Assembly: GCA_018057825.1 (NCBI GenBank)
Contig: JAGPCY010000035.1
Location: 1 to 64,000 of the forward strand
Direction of reading: 5' to 3'
Source of the DNA: Kofleriaceae bacterium
GTDB taxonomy: Bacteria; Myxococcota_A; Polyangia; Haliangiales; Haliangiaceae
DNA: 64,000 nucleotides
The number at the start of each line of letters is the position of its first letter. Position 1 is the first letter of the stretch. Of the stretch, positions 16,073-25,169 are shown piece by piece. Below the pieces are notes generated by a model. It searched no databases. It had not been told where the DNA came from and saw only the letters and a program-made list of their open reading frames with translations. The position numbers and the translations under genes are program-made.

Positions 16073-17425
16073 ATGTCGAAGCAGCACTGGTTCTCTGTCG
16101 CCGCCGCCCTCGCCCTCACCGCCTGTGGTGGGGACGACGCCGCCACCCCGATCGACGCCCCGGCGCCGATCGACGGCCCGGTCTCGCCCGACGGTCCGGT
16201 CGCCCCGACCCGGGTCGACGTGACCGCCGACATCACCGGCAACACGACCTGGACCGCCAACAACATCTACGTGCTGAAGACCCACGTCTTCGTCCGCTCC
16301 GGCACCCTGATCATCGAGGCCGGGACCCGGATCGAGGGCGACAACGGTTCGTCGATCGTCGTCACCACCGGCGCCAAGATCGACGTCCGCGGCACCGCCG
16401 CCGCGCCGGTCGTCATGACCAGCTCGCAGCCGGTCGGCAGCCGCGCGCCCGGCGACTGGGGTGGCCTGGTGCTGCTCGGCCAGGCGCCGATCAACATCAC
16501 CGGCGGCACCTCGCAGATCGAGGGCTTCCCGGCCGGCACCACCGGCACCACCTACGGCGGCACCGCGGCCGCCCACGACTGCGGCAAGGTCCGCTACCTG
16601 CGCATCGAGTTCGCCGGCTTCGAGCTGGCGCCGAACAACGAGCTGAACGGCATGACCCTGGGCGCGTGCGGCTCGGCGACCGAGGTCGACTTCGTCCAGA
16701 TCCACAAGGGCTCGGACGACGGCCTCGAGGTGTTCGGCGGCACCGTCAACGTCAAGCACGTCCTCATCAGCCAGGTCCTCGACGACGGGCTCGACTGGGA
16801 CTTCGGTTGGGTCGGCAAGGCGCAGTTCGTCGCGATCCAGCAGTCGACCGGCTCGAACCAGGGCATCGAGGCCGACAACAACGGCAACGCCAACGACGCC
16901 ACGCCGCGCTCGGCCCCGACCATCTACAACCTGTCGATCGTCGGCTCGAACGCCGCGCCCGGCGGCGCGCTGCAGAACCAGAAGGGCATGCACCTGCGCC
17001 GCGGCACCGCCGGCCGCATCCACAACGCGGTCGTCCTGTCGGTGACCGACTTCCCGATCGACATCGACGGCGCCTCGACCGCCGCGCAGTCGACCGGCGG
17101 CAACCTGTTCGTGAAGAACAGCATCTTCTTCGACAACGGCAACCAGGCGACCTGGCAGGACGCCACCGACAACGACGGGGGCCTGGTCGAGCGCGCGGTG
17201 TTCCTGACCAACGAGGCGACCAACCGCGAGGCCGATCCGATGATGGCCGGCGCGCTCAGCCTGACCGCGCCCAGCTTCGCCCCGGCCGCCGGCTCGCCGG
17301 CCCTGGTCGCCGGCAACGCCGCGACCCCGCCGAGCGACGGCTTCTTCGACGCGGCCGCCACCTTCGTCGGTGCCGTCGGCGCCACCGACTGGACCACCGG
17401 CTGGACCGCGTTCCCGGTCGAGTGA
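16073..17425 (+). CDS. Beta-helix-like lipoprotein partner of the TonB receptor
   Basis: A 450-residue predicted lipoprotein (signal ending ALALTAC, Cys18) with an Asp/Pro-rich spacer. It then has a long chain of short beta-strands with Asn and Gly turns (for example [19 protein letters not shown], and later [16 protein letters not shown]), a pattern typical of right-handed parallel beta-helices. Proteins of this layout commonly sit next to TonB-dependent receptors. I infer a surface or periplasmic ligand-binding role, but catalytic residues are not evident. AAAGGA precedes the ATG. Its TGA overlaps a GTG that could start the next gene. Confidence 0.8.
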   Translation: MSKQHWFSVAAALALTACGGDDAATPIDAPAPIDGPVSPDGPVAPTRVDVTADITGNTTWTANNIYVLKTHVFVRSGTLIIEAGTRIEGDNGSSIVVTTGAKIDVRGTAAAPVVMTSSQPVGSRAPGDWGGLVLLGQAPINITGGTSQIEGFPAGTTGTTYGGTAAAHDCGKVRYLRIEFAGFELAPNNELNGMTLGACGSATEVDFVQIHKGSDDGLEVFGGTVNVKHVLISQVLDDGLDWDFGWVGKAQFVAIQQSTGSNQGIEADNNGNANDATPRSAPTIYNLSIVGSNAAPGGALQNQKGMHLRRGTAGRIHNAVVLSVTDFPIDIDGASTAAQSTGGNLFVKNSIFFDNGNQATWQDATDNDGGLVERAVFLTNEATNREADPMMAGALSLTAPSFAPAAGSPALVAGNAATPPSDGFFDAAATFVGAVGATDWTTGWTAFPVE

Positions 17426-17442
17426 GCACCGAGCCCCCGACC

Positions 17443-18207
17443 ATGCTCGAGACCGCTGTGGCCACAACCCCGATCCGCGCGCTGGTGCTGTTCGCCGACA
17501 GCGGCCCGCCGCCGGCCGAGCTGGTGGCGACCCTGCGCCGCGAGGCGATCGACGCCGCGGTCATGCCGCTGGCCGCGGCGCTGGCCGGCCCACCGCCGAC
17601 CGGCGCGATCGCGGTGGTGTGGGCGATCGGCGCCGAGGCCTACGAGCGACTGATCGCGTGGTCCGAGCGGGCGGTGCCAGCGCTGGGACGGATCGCCGTC
17701 CTGGCCGATGACGCCGCCGGTGCCGCCGAGCGCGCGCTGGCCGCGGGCTTCGACGACGTCGTCGTCCGCTCGAGCCCACGCGAGCTGGCGGTGCGGGTGC
17801 GCGCGGTCCACCGCCGGGTCGCGCGCGCCGCGCTGCGGCCGACCGGGCCGCGCCGCCTGCGCTACCGCAACCTGGTGCTCGATCCCGATAGCTGCGAGGC
17901 CTGGCTCGATGGCACCCCGGTCGGGTTGACCCTGACCGAGCTGACCACGCTGGTCGCGCTGCTCCGGGCCCAGGGCGGCGTGTTGACCCGCAACCAGCTT
18001 CTCGAGCAGGCCTGGGGCGCGTCGTCCTTCGACATCGGCGAGCGCTCGGTCGACGCCACGATCTTGCGCTTGCGGCGCAAGCTCGGGCGCCCCGAGCTGA
18101 TCGAGACCGTGCGCGGCGTCGGCTTCCGCCTGGCCGGCGACGACGACGAGCGCGATCGAGAGCGCGAGCGCGAGCGCGAGCGCGAGCGCGATCCGGGCGA
18201 GCGCTGA
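17443..18207 (+). CDS. OmpR-type winged-helix regulator with degenerate receiver domain
   Basis: A 254-residue response-regulator-like protein. Residues 10-125 have the length and pattern of a receiver domain, but the phospho-acceptor position is Trp60 (AVVWAIG) and the usual Lys-Pro pair is replaced by Arg109-Ser. Phosphorylation control is therefore unlikely. Residues 138-230 are an OmpR/PhoB-type winged helix (LTLTELTTLVALLRAQGGVLT; RSVDATILRLRRKLG). The C-terminus is an Arg/Glu tail encoded by GAGCGC repeats. A GTG at 17422 overlapping the upstream stop (GTGA) would add seven residues and is equally plausible. It probably regulates the receptor locus. Confidence 0.8.
   Translation: MLETAVATTPIRALVLFADSGPPPAELVATLRREAIDAAVMPLAAALAGPPPTGAIAVVWAIGAEAYERLIAWSERAVPALGRIAVLADDAAGAAERALAAGFDDVVVRSSPRELAVRVRAVHRRVARAALRPTGPRRLRYRNLVLDPDSCEAWLDGTPVGLTLTELTTLVALLRAQGGVLTRNQLLEQAWGASSFDIGERSVDATILRLRRKLGRPELIETVRGVGFRLAGDDDERDRERERERERERDPGER
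18150..18192 (+). repeat. GAGCGC tandem repeat encoding Arg-Glu tail
   Basis: Six-base units GAGCGC repeated through the end of the winged-helix gene, giving an alternating Arg-Glu tail. The period equals that of the intergenic arrays but the base composition differs, so relation to them is uncertain. Confidence 0.6.
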
Positions 18208-18226
18208 CCGCGGCGCGGGTCGCGCG

Positions 18227-19534
18227 CTACTGCACCGACGAGTCGGTGTACCAGGCCTCGACCTCGGCGGGGAACGACCGCGGGTTTGACGTCAGGTTGG
18301 TGGCGTCGGCGACGAAGTCGCGGGCCGCCGAGGCGTAGTCGGGATGGCTCCCCAGGTCGGCGCGGATGAGGATGTTGAAGCTGGCGCTACCCTCGCGCGC
18401 GGTCAGCCCGGCCAGCGGCGGTGGCAGCGCCGGCAACGCCAGCTCGGTGCGCGCCCCATCGCCGAGCACGCGAAGGTAGACGGCGCCCTGTGCGCCCTGA
18501 TATTGGCCCCGCGCGTAGGCCACGTCGGCGCGGCGCCCGGGCGCCGCGGGATCGTTGGTCCACGCGATCACCGGCGTGGGCGCGGTCCGACTGACCCGCG
18601 GGTACGAATTGTGGCCGAGGTGCTGCGCGCCGACGTCGATGGTGAGCGTGGTCGGCACGGTCGGTGCGCGACGCAGGTAGTGCAGCGGCGGGCGGCTGCT
18701 GGCCCCGAACATGGTGACGAGCGAGAACCGATCGCCGACCGGCGCGAGCGCGATCATCCCGTCGACGTCGGGGCCGTCGACCTCGGCGCTGAGGCGGCCG
18801 AAGCTGAGCGCCTCGAGGCCATGGTCGGTGCGGGCGCTGGCGTTCACCGCGATGAAGGACGACGGCAGGCCGCGGTAGCCGATCGCGAGCCGGGTCGGTG
18901 GCGACAGCGCCGCGGGCATCGTCACCGCGCTGGTGGTCGTGTGGTCGACGCCAGCCACGGTCGAGTACCCGATCACCCCGGCGTCGTCGTAGGCCACCTG
19001 CACGATCATGGCGTCCGCGAGGCGCGGGCAGGTGCCGTCGAAGGGCGCCCGATCAATTCCGGGCGTGACCGAGTGCGGGAAGATACAGTCGCCCAGGACC
19101 TGAGCTTGCGGCGCGGTCAGCGCGACCTCGACCTCGCCGCCGTTGGTGGGCCGCGGACGCGAAGGCGTTCGACTGCCGGCGTGGACCTCCATGCCGGGCA
19201 CGAGATCGAGGTACGCGGTCGCGTACGTCCCGCCGTCGACCGGCCGCACCACGAGGGCGGTCGAGCCGGCCTCGACCTCTGCGGTGGCCCGCCCGTCGAG
19301 GTCGGTCGCTTGCATGACCCAGGCGCCGTCGACGCCCAGGAAGTAGACCTCGACGCCGGCGACCGGCGCACCTACCGTATCCTCGCCCGGCTCGGTCGTG
19401 ACGACCACCGTCACCGGGCCGATCGGACCGATCACACGAGCGTCGACGGCGGCGTCTGCACCGGGCTCGGCCGGCGCCCCGTCGCTGCAACCGGTGACCA
19501 CGAGGCCGAGGAGCGAGATCGCCGCGAGACGCAT
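18227..19534 (-). CDS. Large lipoprotein of unknown function
   Basis: A 435-residue predicted lipoprotein (MRLAAISLLGLVVTGC, Cys16). After a short linker there is a beta-sandwich-like domain (about residues 40-130: VTVVVTTEPGEDTVGAPVAG, then ATDLDGRATAEV) resembling a carboxypeptidase-regulatory fold. A larger region of about 300 residues without recognisable motifs follows. Such proteins are frequent in Myxococcota and presumed surface-exposed. The start was placed at the Met preceding the signal peptide. It is convergent with the winged-helix regulator (19 bases between stops) and divergent from ptuA across a 367-base region. Confidence 0.7.
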   Translation of the reverse strand: MRLAAISLLGLVVTGCSDGAPAEPGADAAVDARVIGPIGPVTVVVTTEPGEDTVGAPVAGVEVYFLGVDGAWVMQATDLDGRATAEVEAGSTALVVRPVDGGTYATAYLDLVPGMEVHAGSRTPSRPRPTNGGEVEVALTAPQAQVLGDCIFPHSVTPGIDRAPFDGTCPRLADAMIVQVAYDDAGVIGYSTVAGVDHTTTSAVTMPAALSPPTRLAIGYRGLPSSFIAVNASARTDHGLEALSFGRLSAEVDGPDVDGMIALAPVGDRFSLVTMFGASSRPPLHYLRRAPTVPTTLTIDVGAQHLGHNSYPRVSRTAPTPVIAWTNDPAAPGRRADVAYARGQYQGAQGAVYLRVLGDGARTELALPALPPPLAGLTAREGSASFNILIRADLGSHPDYASAARDFVADATNLTSNPRSFPAEVEAWYTDSSVQ

Positions 19535-19599
19535 GACGGCGGAGACTGCAAGCCGTGCGCCATGGCGCTCGCGCCTGGCGCTGGCTCGCGTGAGGTCGC

Positions 19600-19650
19600 T
19601 GGGACCTTCAGGTCCCACAGACCGGGGCGGGCTGGTCCCTGGAGGGACCA
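19600..19650. promoter_or_regulatory. Two adjacent palindromes sharing a GGGACC/GGTCCC core
   Basis: 19600-19617 reads TGGGACCTTCAGGTCCCA (7-bp arms, 4-base loop). 19633-19650 reads TGGTCCCTGGAGGGACCA (8-bp arms, 2-base centre). Both contain the same GGGACC/GGTCCC core in opposite polarity. They lie between the lipoprotein start (19534) and array D, upstream of the ptuA operon. They could be operators, hairpins, or a boundary element of the cassette. The rest of the 19535-19678 stretch holds nothing else I can identify. Confidence 0.5.
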
Positions 19651-19678
19651 CCTACCGACGTCGGCGGCCGCCGAGGGG

Positions 19679-19850
<172 letters not shown>

Positions 19851-19889
19851 ACGCGGCGCACCGGCGCGGCGCCCGCGCGCTGACCGGAG

Positions 19890-19895
19890 TAGGAT
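19890..19895 (+). promoter_or_regulatory. Leaderless-type -10 box (TAGGAT)
   Basis: TAGGAT, six bases (GCCCGC), then the ATG of ptuA at 19902. It follows the end of array D by about 40 bases, so any -35 element would lie between the array and the box. GGAG at 19886-19889 could alternatively serve as a ribosome site. Confidence 0.5.
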
Positions 19896-19901
19896 GCCCG
19901 C

Positions 19902-21245
19902 ATGTACCTGCGACGCCTCCACGTGAACAACGTCAAGCTGTTGCGTGACGTGGAGATCGACTTCACAGGCCCGGATGGCGCGCCCCGCATGTGGACGGTA
20001 TTCGTCGGCGAGAATCGCCTGTGCAAGACGACGCTCTTGCAGACGATCGCGGTGGCGGCCAGCGGACCGGACAAGGGGACGCACCTGGCGACCGACGTGA
20101 TCGAGTCCTGGCCCGATCTGCGTCGGCCGGATGGCTCGATCTCCATCAAGGCTGATTTTGGGTTCAGCGCCGCTCGCCACCCGCGGCGACGGTACTCGCC
20201 CGGGGTCGGTGTTATCGGCCGCGCCTTCTTGGCGCCGCCGCAGCTGCACACCACGATCCACCTGAAGACTGGCCGCGGGATCTTCGAGGGTTCGAGCCGC
20301 TACGATCAGCCCATCGGTGGTGAACCCGACGCCGATCCGCTCGCCTGGGCCCGGCGCGAGAACGTCAGCGACTGGATGGTCGCCGGGTACGGGACCTCGC
20401 GTCTCCTGCGCTCCTCGGGGACGACGGACACCACCCGCCGGCGCGATCCCGCGTTCGATCGTCTGAAGCCGCTCTTTGGCGCGGACCTGCTCGGGACCGC
20501 GTTCATGGATCTCCTGGGGCCGGAGCTCGCGCATGGCTTCGCGAAGATCCTGCAGCAGGTCTTCGTCGAAGGCGGACTCCTACCCGCCATCACCCAGCTC
20601 GAGCTTCGCGGCCGCGGCGGCATCCGCTCGACCAGCCACCTCATCGACTCACAGCGCTTCGAGATGGACATCCTGGGCGACGACGGCAAGCGGATCCGCG
20701 TGCCGGCGACCTGGCTGTCGCAGGGCTACCAGGCGGTGATCGCGTGGCTCGCGGATGTCGTCGGCCAGATCTTGCTCGAGACGGGCGAGGTGGTCCCCGC
20801 CGCCGAGATGGAGGGCATCGTCCTGGTCGACGAGATCGATCTGCACCTGCACCCGGCCTGGCAGGTCCAGCTCGTGCCCGCGCTCAAGAAGGTGTTCCCG
20901 CGGCTGCAGTTCATCGCCACGACGCACTCGCCGATGGTCCTGCCAGCCCTCACCGCCGACGAGGTGTTCATCCTGTCGCGGGACGACGCCGGCAGCGTCG
21001 TCGCGACCCAGTCGCAACAATCGCCGGCGCTGCTGACCGGGACGGAGATCCTGGAGTCGTTCTTTGCTCTCCCGGGCCTCTACCCGACGGAGCTGGCAGC
21101 CAAGGTGCAGTCCTACGGCCGGCTCGCCAACGACCCGACCCGATCGGCGGCTGACGACGCCGTGGTCGCCGCGCTGCGGACGGAGCTGGCGGCGGCTGGC
21201 GTCGAGTTCGACTGGGAGCCTGTGCCGCGCGAGCCGACCCCGTGA
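19902..21245 (+). CDS. ptuA: Septu-like PtuA: AAA (ABC-type) ATPase
   Basis: A 447-residue ABC/SMC-like ATPase. It has Walker A GENRLCKTT (36-44), a signature-like LSQGYQ (272-277), Walker B IVLVDEID with Asp310-Glu311, and a switch His in ATTHSPMVL. The Walker A is unusual: Arg-Leu-Cys replaces the common Gly-x-Gly before Lys-Thr. In Septu systems PtuA and the HNH nuclease PtuB form a complex that cleaves DNA during phage attack; Ec78-type retrons use the same pair. The gene overlaps ptuB by four bases (GTGA). Hexamer arrays lie on both sides of the pair. No reverse transcriptase is nearby, so this is not a retron. Confidence 0.85.
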   Translation: MYLRRLHVNNVKLLRDVEIDFTGPDGAPRMWTVFVGENRLCKTTLLQTIAVAASGPDKGTHLATDVIESWPDLRRPDGSISIKADFGFSAARHPRRRYSPGVGVIGRAFLAPPQLHTTIHLKTGRGIFEGSSRYDQPIGGEPDADPLAWARRENVSDWMVAGYGTSRLLRSSGTTDTTRRRDPAFDRLKPLFGADLLGTAFMDLLGPELAHGFAKILQQVFVEGGLLPAITQLELRGRGGIRSTSHLIDSQRFEMDILGDDGKRIRVPATWLSQGYQAVIAWLADVVGQILLETGEVVPAAEMEGIVLVDEIDLHLHPAWQVQLVPALKKVFPRLQFIATTHSPMVLPALTADEVFILSRDDAGSVVATQSQQSPALLTGTEILESFFALPGLYPTELAAKVQSYGRLANDPTRSAADDAVVAALRTELAAAGVEFDWEPVPREPTP

Positions 21246-22021
21246 TCCGATTGACCCGCACCACCCCGGAGCCGGACGCGCTACGCGTCGCACGTGAGGC
21301 GGAGCTGCCAAAGGCGCGCGCCGCCGCTGCGGCCGGCTGGAAGGGGTCCGATGGCAGGCCGTTCAAGTTCGCCAGGTACGATGCCGGCAAGCAGACTCTG
21401 TTCACCGACCAGCACCAGAAGTGCGCCTACTGCGAGAAGCGCGAGGAGCAGGCCCAGCACCGCGACGTCGAACACTACCGGCCCAAGGTTGAGTACTGGT
21501 GGCTCGCGTGGACGTGGGAGAACTTGTTGTTCGCGTGCTTCGCCTGCAATCGCGACTACAAGAAGCGGCAGTTTCCGCTGAGCAACGGCGCCCACCGGCT
21601 GGTGGCGGAGGCGCCGCCGCCGGGGCAAGAGCAACCGCTGCTCCTCGATCCCTTCGATCCGACCAGCGACCCGCGGCGGCACATCGAGTTCCGGCGAGAG
21701 CGCAGGTCAGGCAAAGAGCGATGGATACCGTACGGGTTGTCCCCCGCGGGCGACGAGACCATTCGCGTCTGCGGGCTCTCGCGCCCATCGCTCCTCGATC
21801 TTTACACCGATCACGTCAACAACTTCGTCCGGCCCCGCGTGCTCGTGTTCGAGAACGCTGTCGAAAAGGGCGACGTCCGCGGGATCCGAGACGGTTGGTC
21901 GACGATGTGCCGCGCCTTGCTCGGCCCGCGTAGTGAGTTCTGCGGGCTGTCGCGCGACGCGCTCGCGGTCTTGGTCCCGGCGGCGACCCGCGAGCAGTTC
22001 CAGCTCGTGTTCCCTGAGTGA
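21242..22021 (+). CDS. ptuB: Septu-like PtuB: HNH endonuclease (TIGR02646-like)
   Basis: A 259-residue HNH nuclease. The catalytic and zinc sites are Cys61-x2-Cys64, His78 in DVEHYRPK, Asn94 in the following WENLL, and Cys99-x2-Cys102 followed by Asn103. This is the standard arrangement of the PtuB-like family, which cuts DNA under control of the PtuA ATPase. The GTG start overlaps the ptuA stop, giving tight coupling. The C-terminal 140 residues are helical and probably bind PtuA. The nuclease appears intact. Array E begins 11 bases after the stop codon. Confidence 0.87.
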   Translation: MIRLTRTTPEPDALRVAREAELPKARAAAAAGWKGSDGRPFKFARYDAGKQTLFTDQHQKCAYCEKREEQAQHRDVEHYRPKVEYWWLAWTWENLLFACFACNRDYKKRQFPLSNGAHRLVAEAPPPGQEQPLLLDPFDPTSDPRRHIEFRRERRSGKERWIPYGLSPAGDETIRVCGLSRPSLLDLYTDHVNNFVRPRVLVFENAVEKGDVRGIRDGWSTMCRALLGPRSEFCGLSRDALAVLVPAATREQFQLVFPE

Positions 22022-22031
22022 CTCGCGACCG

Positions 22032-22181
22032 CCGAGACCGAGACCGCGGCGGAGACCGAGACCGAGACCGGGACCGAGGCCGAGACCGAGGCCGAGGCCG
22101 AGTCCGAGACCGAGGCCGAGGCCGAGGCCGAGTCCGAGACCGAGGCGGAGGCCGAGACCGAGGCGGAGGCCGAGGCCGAGG
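22032..22181 (+). repeat. Hexamer array E (GARNCC), plus strand
   Basis: GAGACC, GAGGCC and GAGTCC units with some GAGGCG variants. It fills the gap between the convergent stop codons of ptuB (22021) and the P450 gene (22196), and has the same orientation as array D. Confidence 0.9.
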
Positions 22182-22195
22182 ATCGCCGCTGGCCG

Positions 22196-23530
22196 CTACC
22201 GCGCGATCGGCTCGGCCCAGACGCCGCCCTTGGGGCGCAGGGTCATGAGGGCCTCGGGCTCGATGGGCGCCGGCTGGGCCAGGCGCCAGGTGTAGCGCTG
22301 GGCCCAGGTGGCGAGGATGAGCTGGGCCTCGGTGAGCGCGAAGTGGTTGCCGATGCACACCCGCGGCCCGGCGCCGAACGGCAGGTAGCCGAGGCGGCGC
22401 GCCTTGCGATCGCCGCCGAGGAAGCGGTCGAGGCGGAAGGTCAGCGGGTCGTCCCAGTACGCGGCGCGGCGCTGCATCGCGAGGACCGAGATCGTGACGA
22501 TGCTGCCGGCGGCGATGTCGACGCCGCCGATGGTGACGTCGCGGTCGGCCTGGCGGGCGATGGTGTGGGCCGGCGGGTAGAGGCGTAGCGTCTCCTCGAG
22601 GATCGCCAGGGTCACGGGGAGCTGCGGCAGATCGGCGTAGGTCGGCGGCCGGCCGCCCAGGACGGCGTCGAGCTCGGCGTGCAGGCGAGCCGCGACCTCG
22701 GGCTGGGTGGCGAGGATCGACCAGGTCCAGGCCAGGAGGTTGGCGGTGGTCTCGTGGCCGGCCAGCATGAGCGTCATGATCTCGTCGCGGACGTGGCGAT
22801 CGGACAGGCCGACGCCGTCGTCATCGCGGGCGGCCAGCACGATCGACAGGACGTCGCCGCGATCGCCGCCGGCGGCGCGGCGCTCGCCGATCAACCGCAG
22901 CACGACCTCGTCGAGGCGCGCCACCGCGGCCAGGCCGCGTCGCCGCCCCGGGGTCGGCCAGCCCAGCGGGATCGGCGAGAGGACCGTGGCCAAGACGTAC
23001 TCCATGGCCTCGGTGAGCGCGTCGCCGATCGCCCCGGCGTCGCCAGTCAGATCGGCGTCGAACAGGGTCCGGCCGACGATGTCGAGGGTCGTCGTCATCA
23101 TCGCCTCGGCGAGATCGATCATCGCGCCGGGGCGGACCGCGGCCAGGTGCCGCGCCGCGCACGCCGCCATGACCTCGGCGTAGCCGACCATGCGCTTGGG
23201 CGTGAAGGCCGGAGCCAGGAGCTTGCGGGCCCGGCGATGGGCGTCTTTCTCGGAGGTCAGGAGGCCGTCGCCGAGCAGCGGCTTGGCCACCACCGCCAGG
23301 CCGGGGCCCTTGATGAAGGCGTCGTCGCGCTCGACCAGCACCTCGTGGGCCAGCTCGTGATCGGTGATCACGTACAGCGTGCGCCACGCGATCCGCGTCC
23401 GAGTGATCCCGGCGTCGGCGACCCGCTGCTGGAACGCCAGGCGATCGCGGCGAAACTCGAACAGGCTGCCGACCAGGGGCAGGCCGCGCTCGACGCGCAA
23501 GCTGGCAGGGCGTGACGTCGCGGTGGTCAT
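22196..23530 (-). CDS. Cytochrome P450 monooxygenase
   Basis: A 444-residue soluble P450. Hallmarks: the I-helix oxygen-activation motif AGHETT (257-262), the K-helix E313-T-L-R316, and the heme-binding FGAGPRVCIG (385-394) with thiolate Cys392. It inserts oxygen into an organic substrate and needs a ferredoxin/reductase, none of which is encoded nearby. The overall pattern (LRLYPPAHTIAR) resembles fatty-acid or terpenoid hydroxylases such as CYP102- or CYP110-like enzymes, but the substrate cannot be told. The start is supported by a CATAGT box six bases upstream. It is divergent from the Sua5 gene. Confidence 0.95.
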   Translation of the reverse strand: MTTATSRPASLRVERGLPLVGSLFEFRRDRLAFQQRVADAGITRTRIAWRTLYVITDHELAHEVLVERDDAFIKGPGLAVVAKPLLGDGLLTSEKDAHRRARKLLAPAFTPKRMVGYAEVMAACAARHLAAVRPGAMIDLAEAMMTTTLDIVGRTLFDADLTGDAGAIGDALTEAMEYVLATVLSPIPLGWPTPGRRRGLAAVARLDEVVLRLIGERRAAGGDRGDVLSIVLAARDDDGVGLSDRHVRDEIMTLMLAGHETTANLLAWTWSILATQPEVAARLHAELDAVLGGRPPTYADLPQLPVTLAILEETLRLYPPAHTIARQADRDVTIGGVDIAAGSIVTISVLAMQRRAAYWDDPLTFRLDRFLGGDRKARRLGYLPFGAGPRVCIGNHFALTEAQLILATWAQRYTWRLAQPAPIEPEALMTLRPKGGVWAEPIAR

Positions 23531-23536
23531 GGCCCG

Positions 23537-23542
23537 ACTATG
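23537..23542 (-). promoter_or_regulatory. Leaderless-type -10 box (CATAGT)
   Basis: CATAGT on the minus strand, six bases (CGGGCC), then the ATG of the P450 gene at 23530. Confidence 0.45.
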
Positions 23543-23680
23543 GCCCGCCCCGGTCCACGCGGCGCCACATACGAGCGGCCGTCGCACCGACCGGGGTTCA
23601 GTGCGCGCCCGAGCCGGCGCGAGACTTCGGCTCGCTGGCCATTGCGGCGGCCGGCGCCCGGGGCGAAACTGCCGGGCCTC

Positions 23681-24661
23681 ATGCGCCTCGGTGCCGATGT
23701 CGCCCACGCTGCGCGGGTCCTCGCCGACGGAGGCCTGGTCGCGTTCCCGACCGAGACCGTGTACGGCCTCGGCGCCGACGCCACCAGCGCGGCCGCGGTC
23801 GAGCGGATCTATCAGGCCAAGGGCCGGCCGCGCACCCACCCGGTGATCGTCCACCTGGCGTCCTACGATCAGCTCGGCGAGTGGGTGAGCGAGCTGTCGG
23901 ACGCGGCGCGCGCGCTGGCGGCGCGGTTCTGGCCCGGGCCGCTGACCTTGATCGCGCGGCGCGGGCCCAAGGTGCTCGATCAGGTGACCGGCGGCGCGCC
24001 GACGGTCGGGCTGCGAGTGCCATCGCACCCGATGGCCCAGGCCCTCTTGACCCAGTTCGGCAAGGGCGTCGCGGCGCCGAGCGCCAACCGGTTCGGCTCG
24101 GTGAGCGCGACCACCGCGACCCACGTCGTCCAGGACCTCGGCGACCTGGTCGACTACATCCTCGACGGCGGCGCCTGCGCGATCGGGGTCGAGTCGACGA
24201 TCGTCGACGTGTCGGGCCCCCACCCGGCGCTGCTCCGACCCGGCGGCGTGCCGCGCGAGGCCATCGAGGCCTTCCTCGGTCGACCGCTGGCCGCGCCGAC
24301 GTCGACCCCGGCGCCCGGCGGCCTGCCGTCGCACTACGCGCCGAGCGCGCGGGTGGTGCCGGTGGCGCCCGGCGATCTCGGCGGCGCCTGCGCCCTGGCG
24401 CCGGGACCAGTCGGTGCCCTGGCCCCGGCGGCGGTCCTGGCGGCGGCGGCGCTGCCGCCGTCGATCAGCGCGATCGAGCTGCCCGACGACCCGGCGGCGA
24501 TGGCGGCCCGGCTGTACGCGGCGCTGCGCGACCTCGACGCGCTGGGCGTGCGCACGATCGTCGCGGTCGTGCCCGACGCCGTCGGCCTGGGCGAGGCGAT
24601 CGCGGATCGGCTGCACCGCGCGGGTGGCCCCCGCCCGGCCGGAGGCGAGTATGACGACTGA
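23681..24661 (+). CDS. Threonylcarbamoyl-AMP synthase, Sua5 type
   Basis: A 326-residue Sua5/YrdC/TsaC protein. It makes threonylcarbamoyl-AMP from threonine, bicarbonate and ATP, the first step in the t6A37 modification of ANN-decoding tRNAs. Residues 8-200 are the YrdC domain ([45 protein letters not shown]). The C-terminal part, after the LPSHYAPSA linker, is the Sua5-specific domain, so this is the long form. The Met at 23681 matches the family's N-terminus; upstream in-frame sequence is Arg/Pro-rich shadow. Its end overlaps purE by 11 bases. Confidence 0.93.
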   Translation: MRLGADVAHAARVLADGGLVAFPTETVYGLGADATSAAAVERIYQAKGRPRTHPVIVHLASYDQLGEWVSELSDAARALAARFWPGPLTLIARRGPKVLDQVTGGAPTVGLRVPSHPMAQALLTQFGKGVAAPSANRFGSVSATTATHVVQDLGDLVDYILDGGACAIGVESTIVDVSGPHPALLRPGGVPREAIEAFLGRPLAAPTSTPAPGGLPSHYAPSARVVPVAPGDLGGACALAPGPVGALAPAAVLAAAALPPSISAIELPDDPAAMAARLYAALRDLDALGVRTIVAVVPDAVGLGEAIADRLHRAGGPRPAGGEYDD

Positions 24662-25169
24662 GCGGATCACGGAGCGCATCCCGGTGCTGGCCGACCCGGT
24701 GGTCGGCATCATCATGGGCAGTCAGAGCGACTGGGCGACGATGAAGGCGGCCAGCGACACCCTGACCGCCCTCGGGGTGTCCCACGAGTGCAAGATCGTC
24801 AGCGCGCACCGCACCCCCGACCGCCTGTTCGCCTACGCCACGGCCGCCGAGAGCCGCGGCCTCCACGTGATCATCGCCGGCGCCGGCGGGGCCGCCCACC
24901 TGCCGGGCATGTGCGCGGCCAAGACCGCGCTGCCGGTCCTCGGCGTGCCGGTGTCGTCGAAGGCGCTGTCGGGCCTCGACTCGCTCCTGTCGATCGTGCA
25001 GATGCCGCGCGGCATCCCGGTCGGGACCCTGGCGATCGGCGAGGCCGGCGCGATCAACGCCGCGCTCCTGGCGGCGGCGATCGTCGGGCGGGTCGATCCG
25101 ATCATCCGCGCCAACCTGGCGGCCTACCGCGCCGCCCAGACCGCGGCGGTCGGTGAGGACCCGCAGTGA
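24651..25169 (+). CDS. purE: N5-carboxyaminoimidazole ribonucleotide mutase
   Basis: A 172-residue class I PurE. It converts N5-CAIR to CAIR in de novo purine synthesis. Diagnostic stretches are [23 protein letters not shown], and [18 protein letters not shown], including the active-site His of AAHLPG. A GGAGG ribosome site lies seven bases before the ATG, inside the end of the Sua5 gene. The last four bases overlap the GTG of purK, so purE and purK are co-translated. Confidence 0.97.
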   Translation: MTTERITERIPVLADPVVGIIMGSQSDWATMKAASDTLTALGVSHECKIVSAHRTPDRLFAYATAAESRGLHVIIAGAGGAAHLPGMCAAKTALPVLGVPVSSKALSGLDSLLSIVQMPRGIPVGTLAIGEAGAINAALLAAAIVGRVDPIIRANLAAYRAAQTAAVGEDPQ

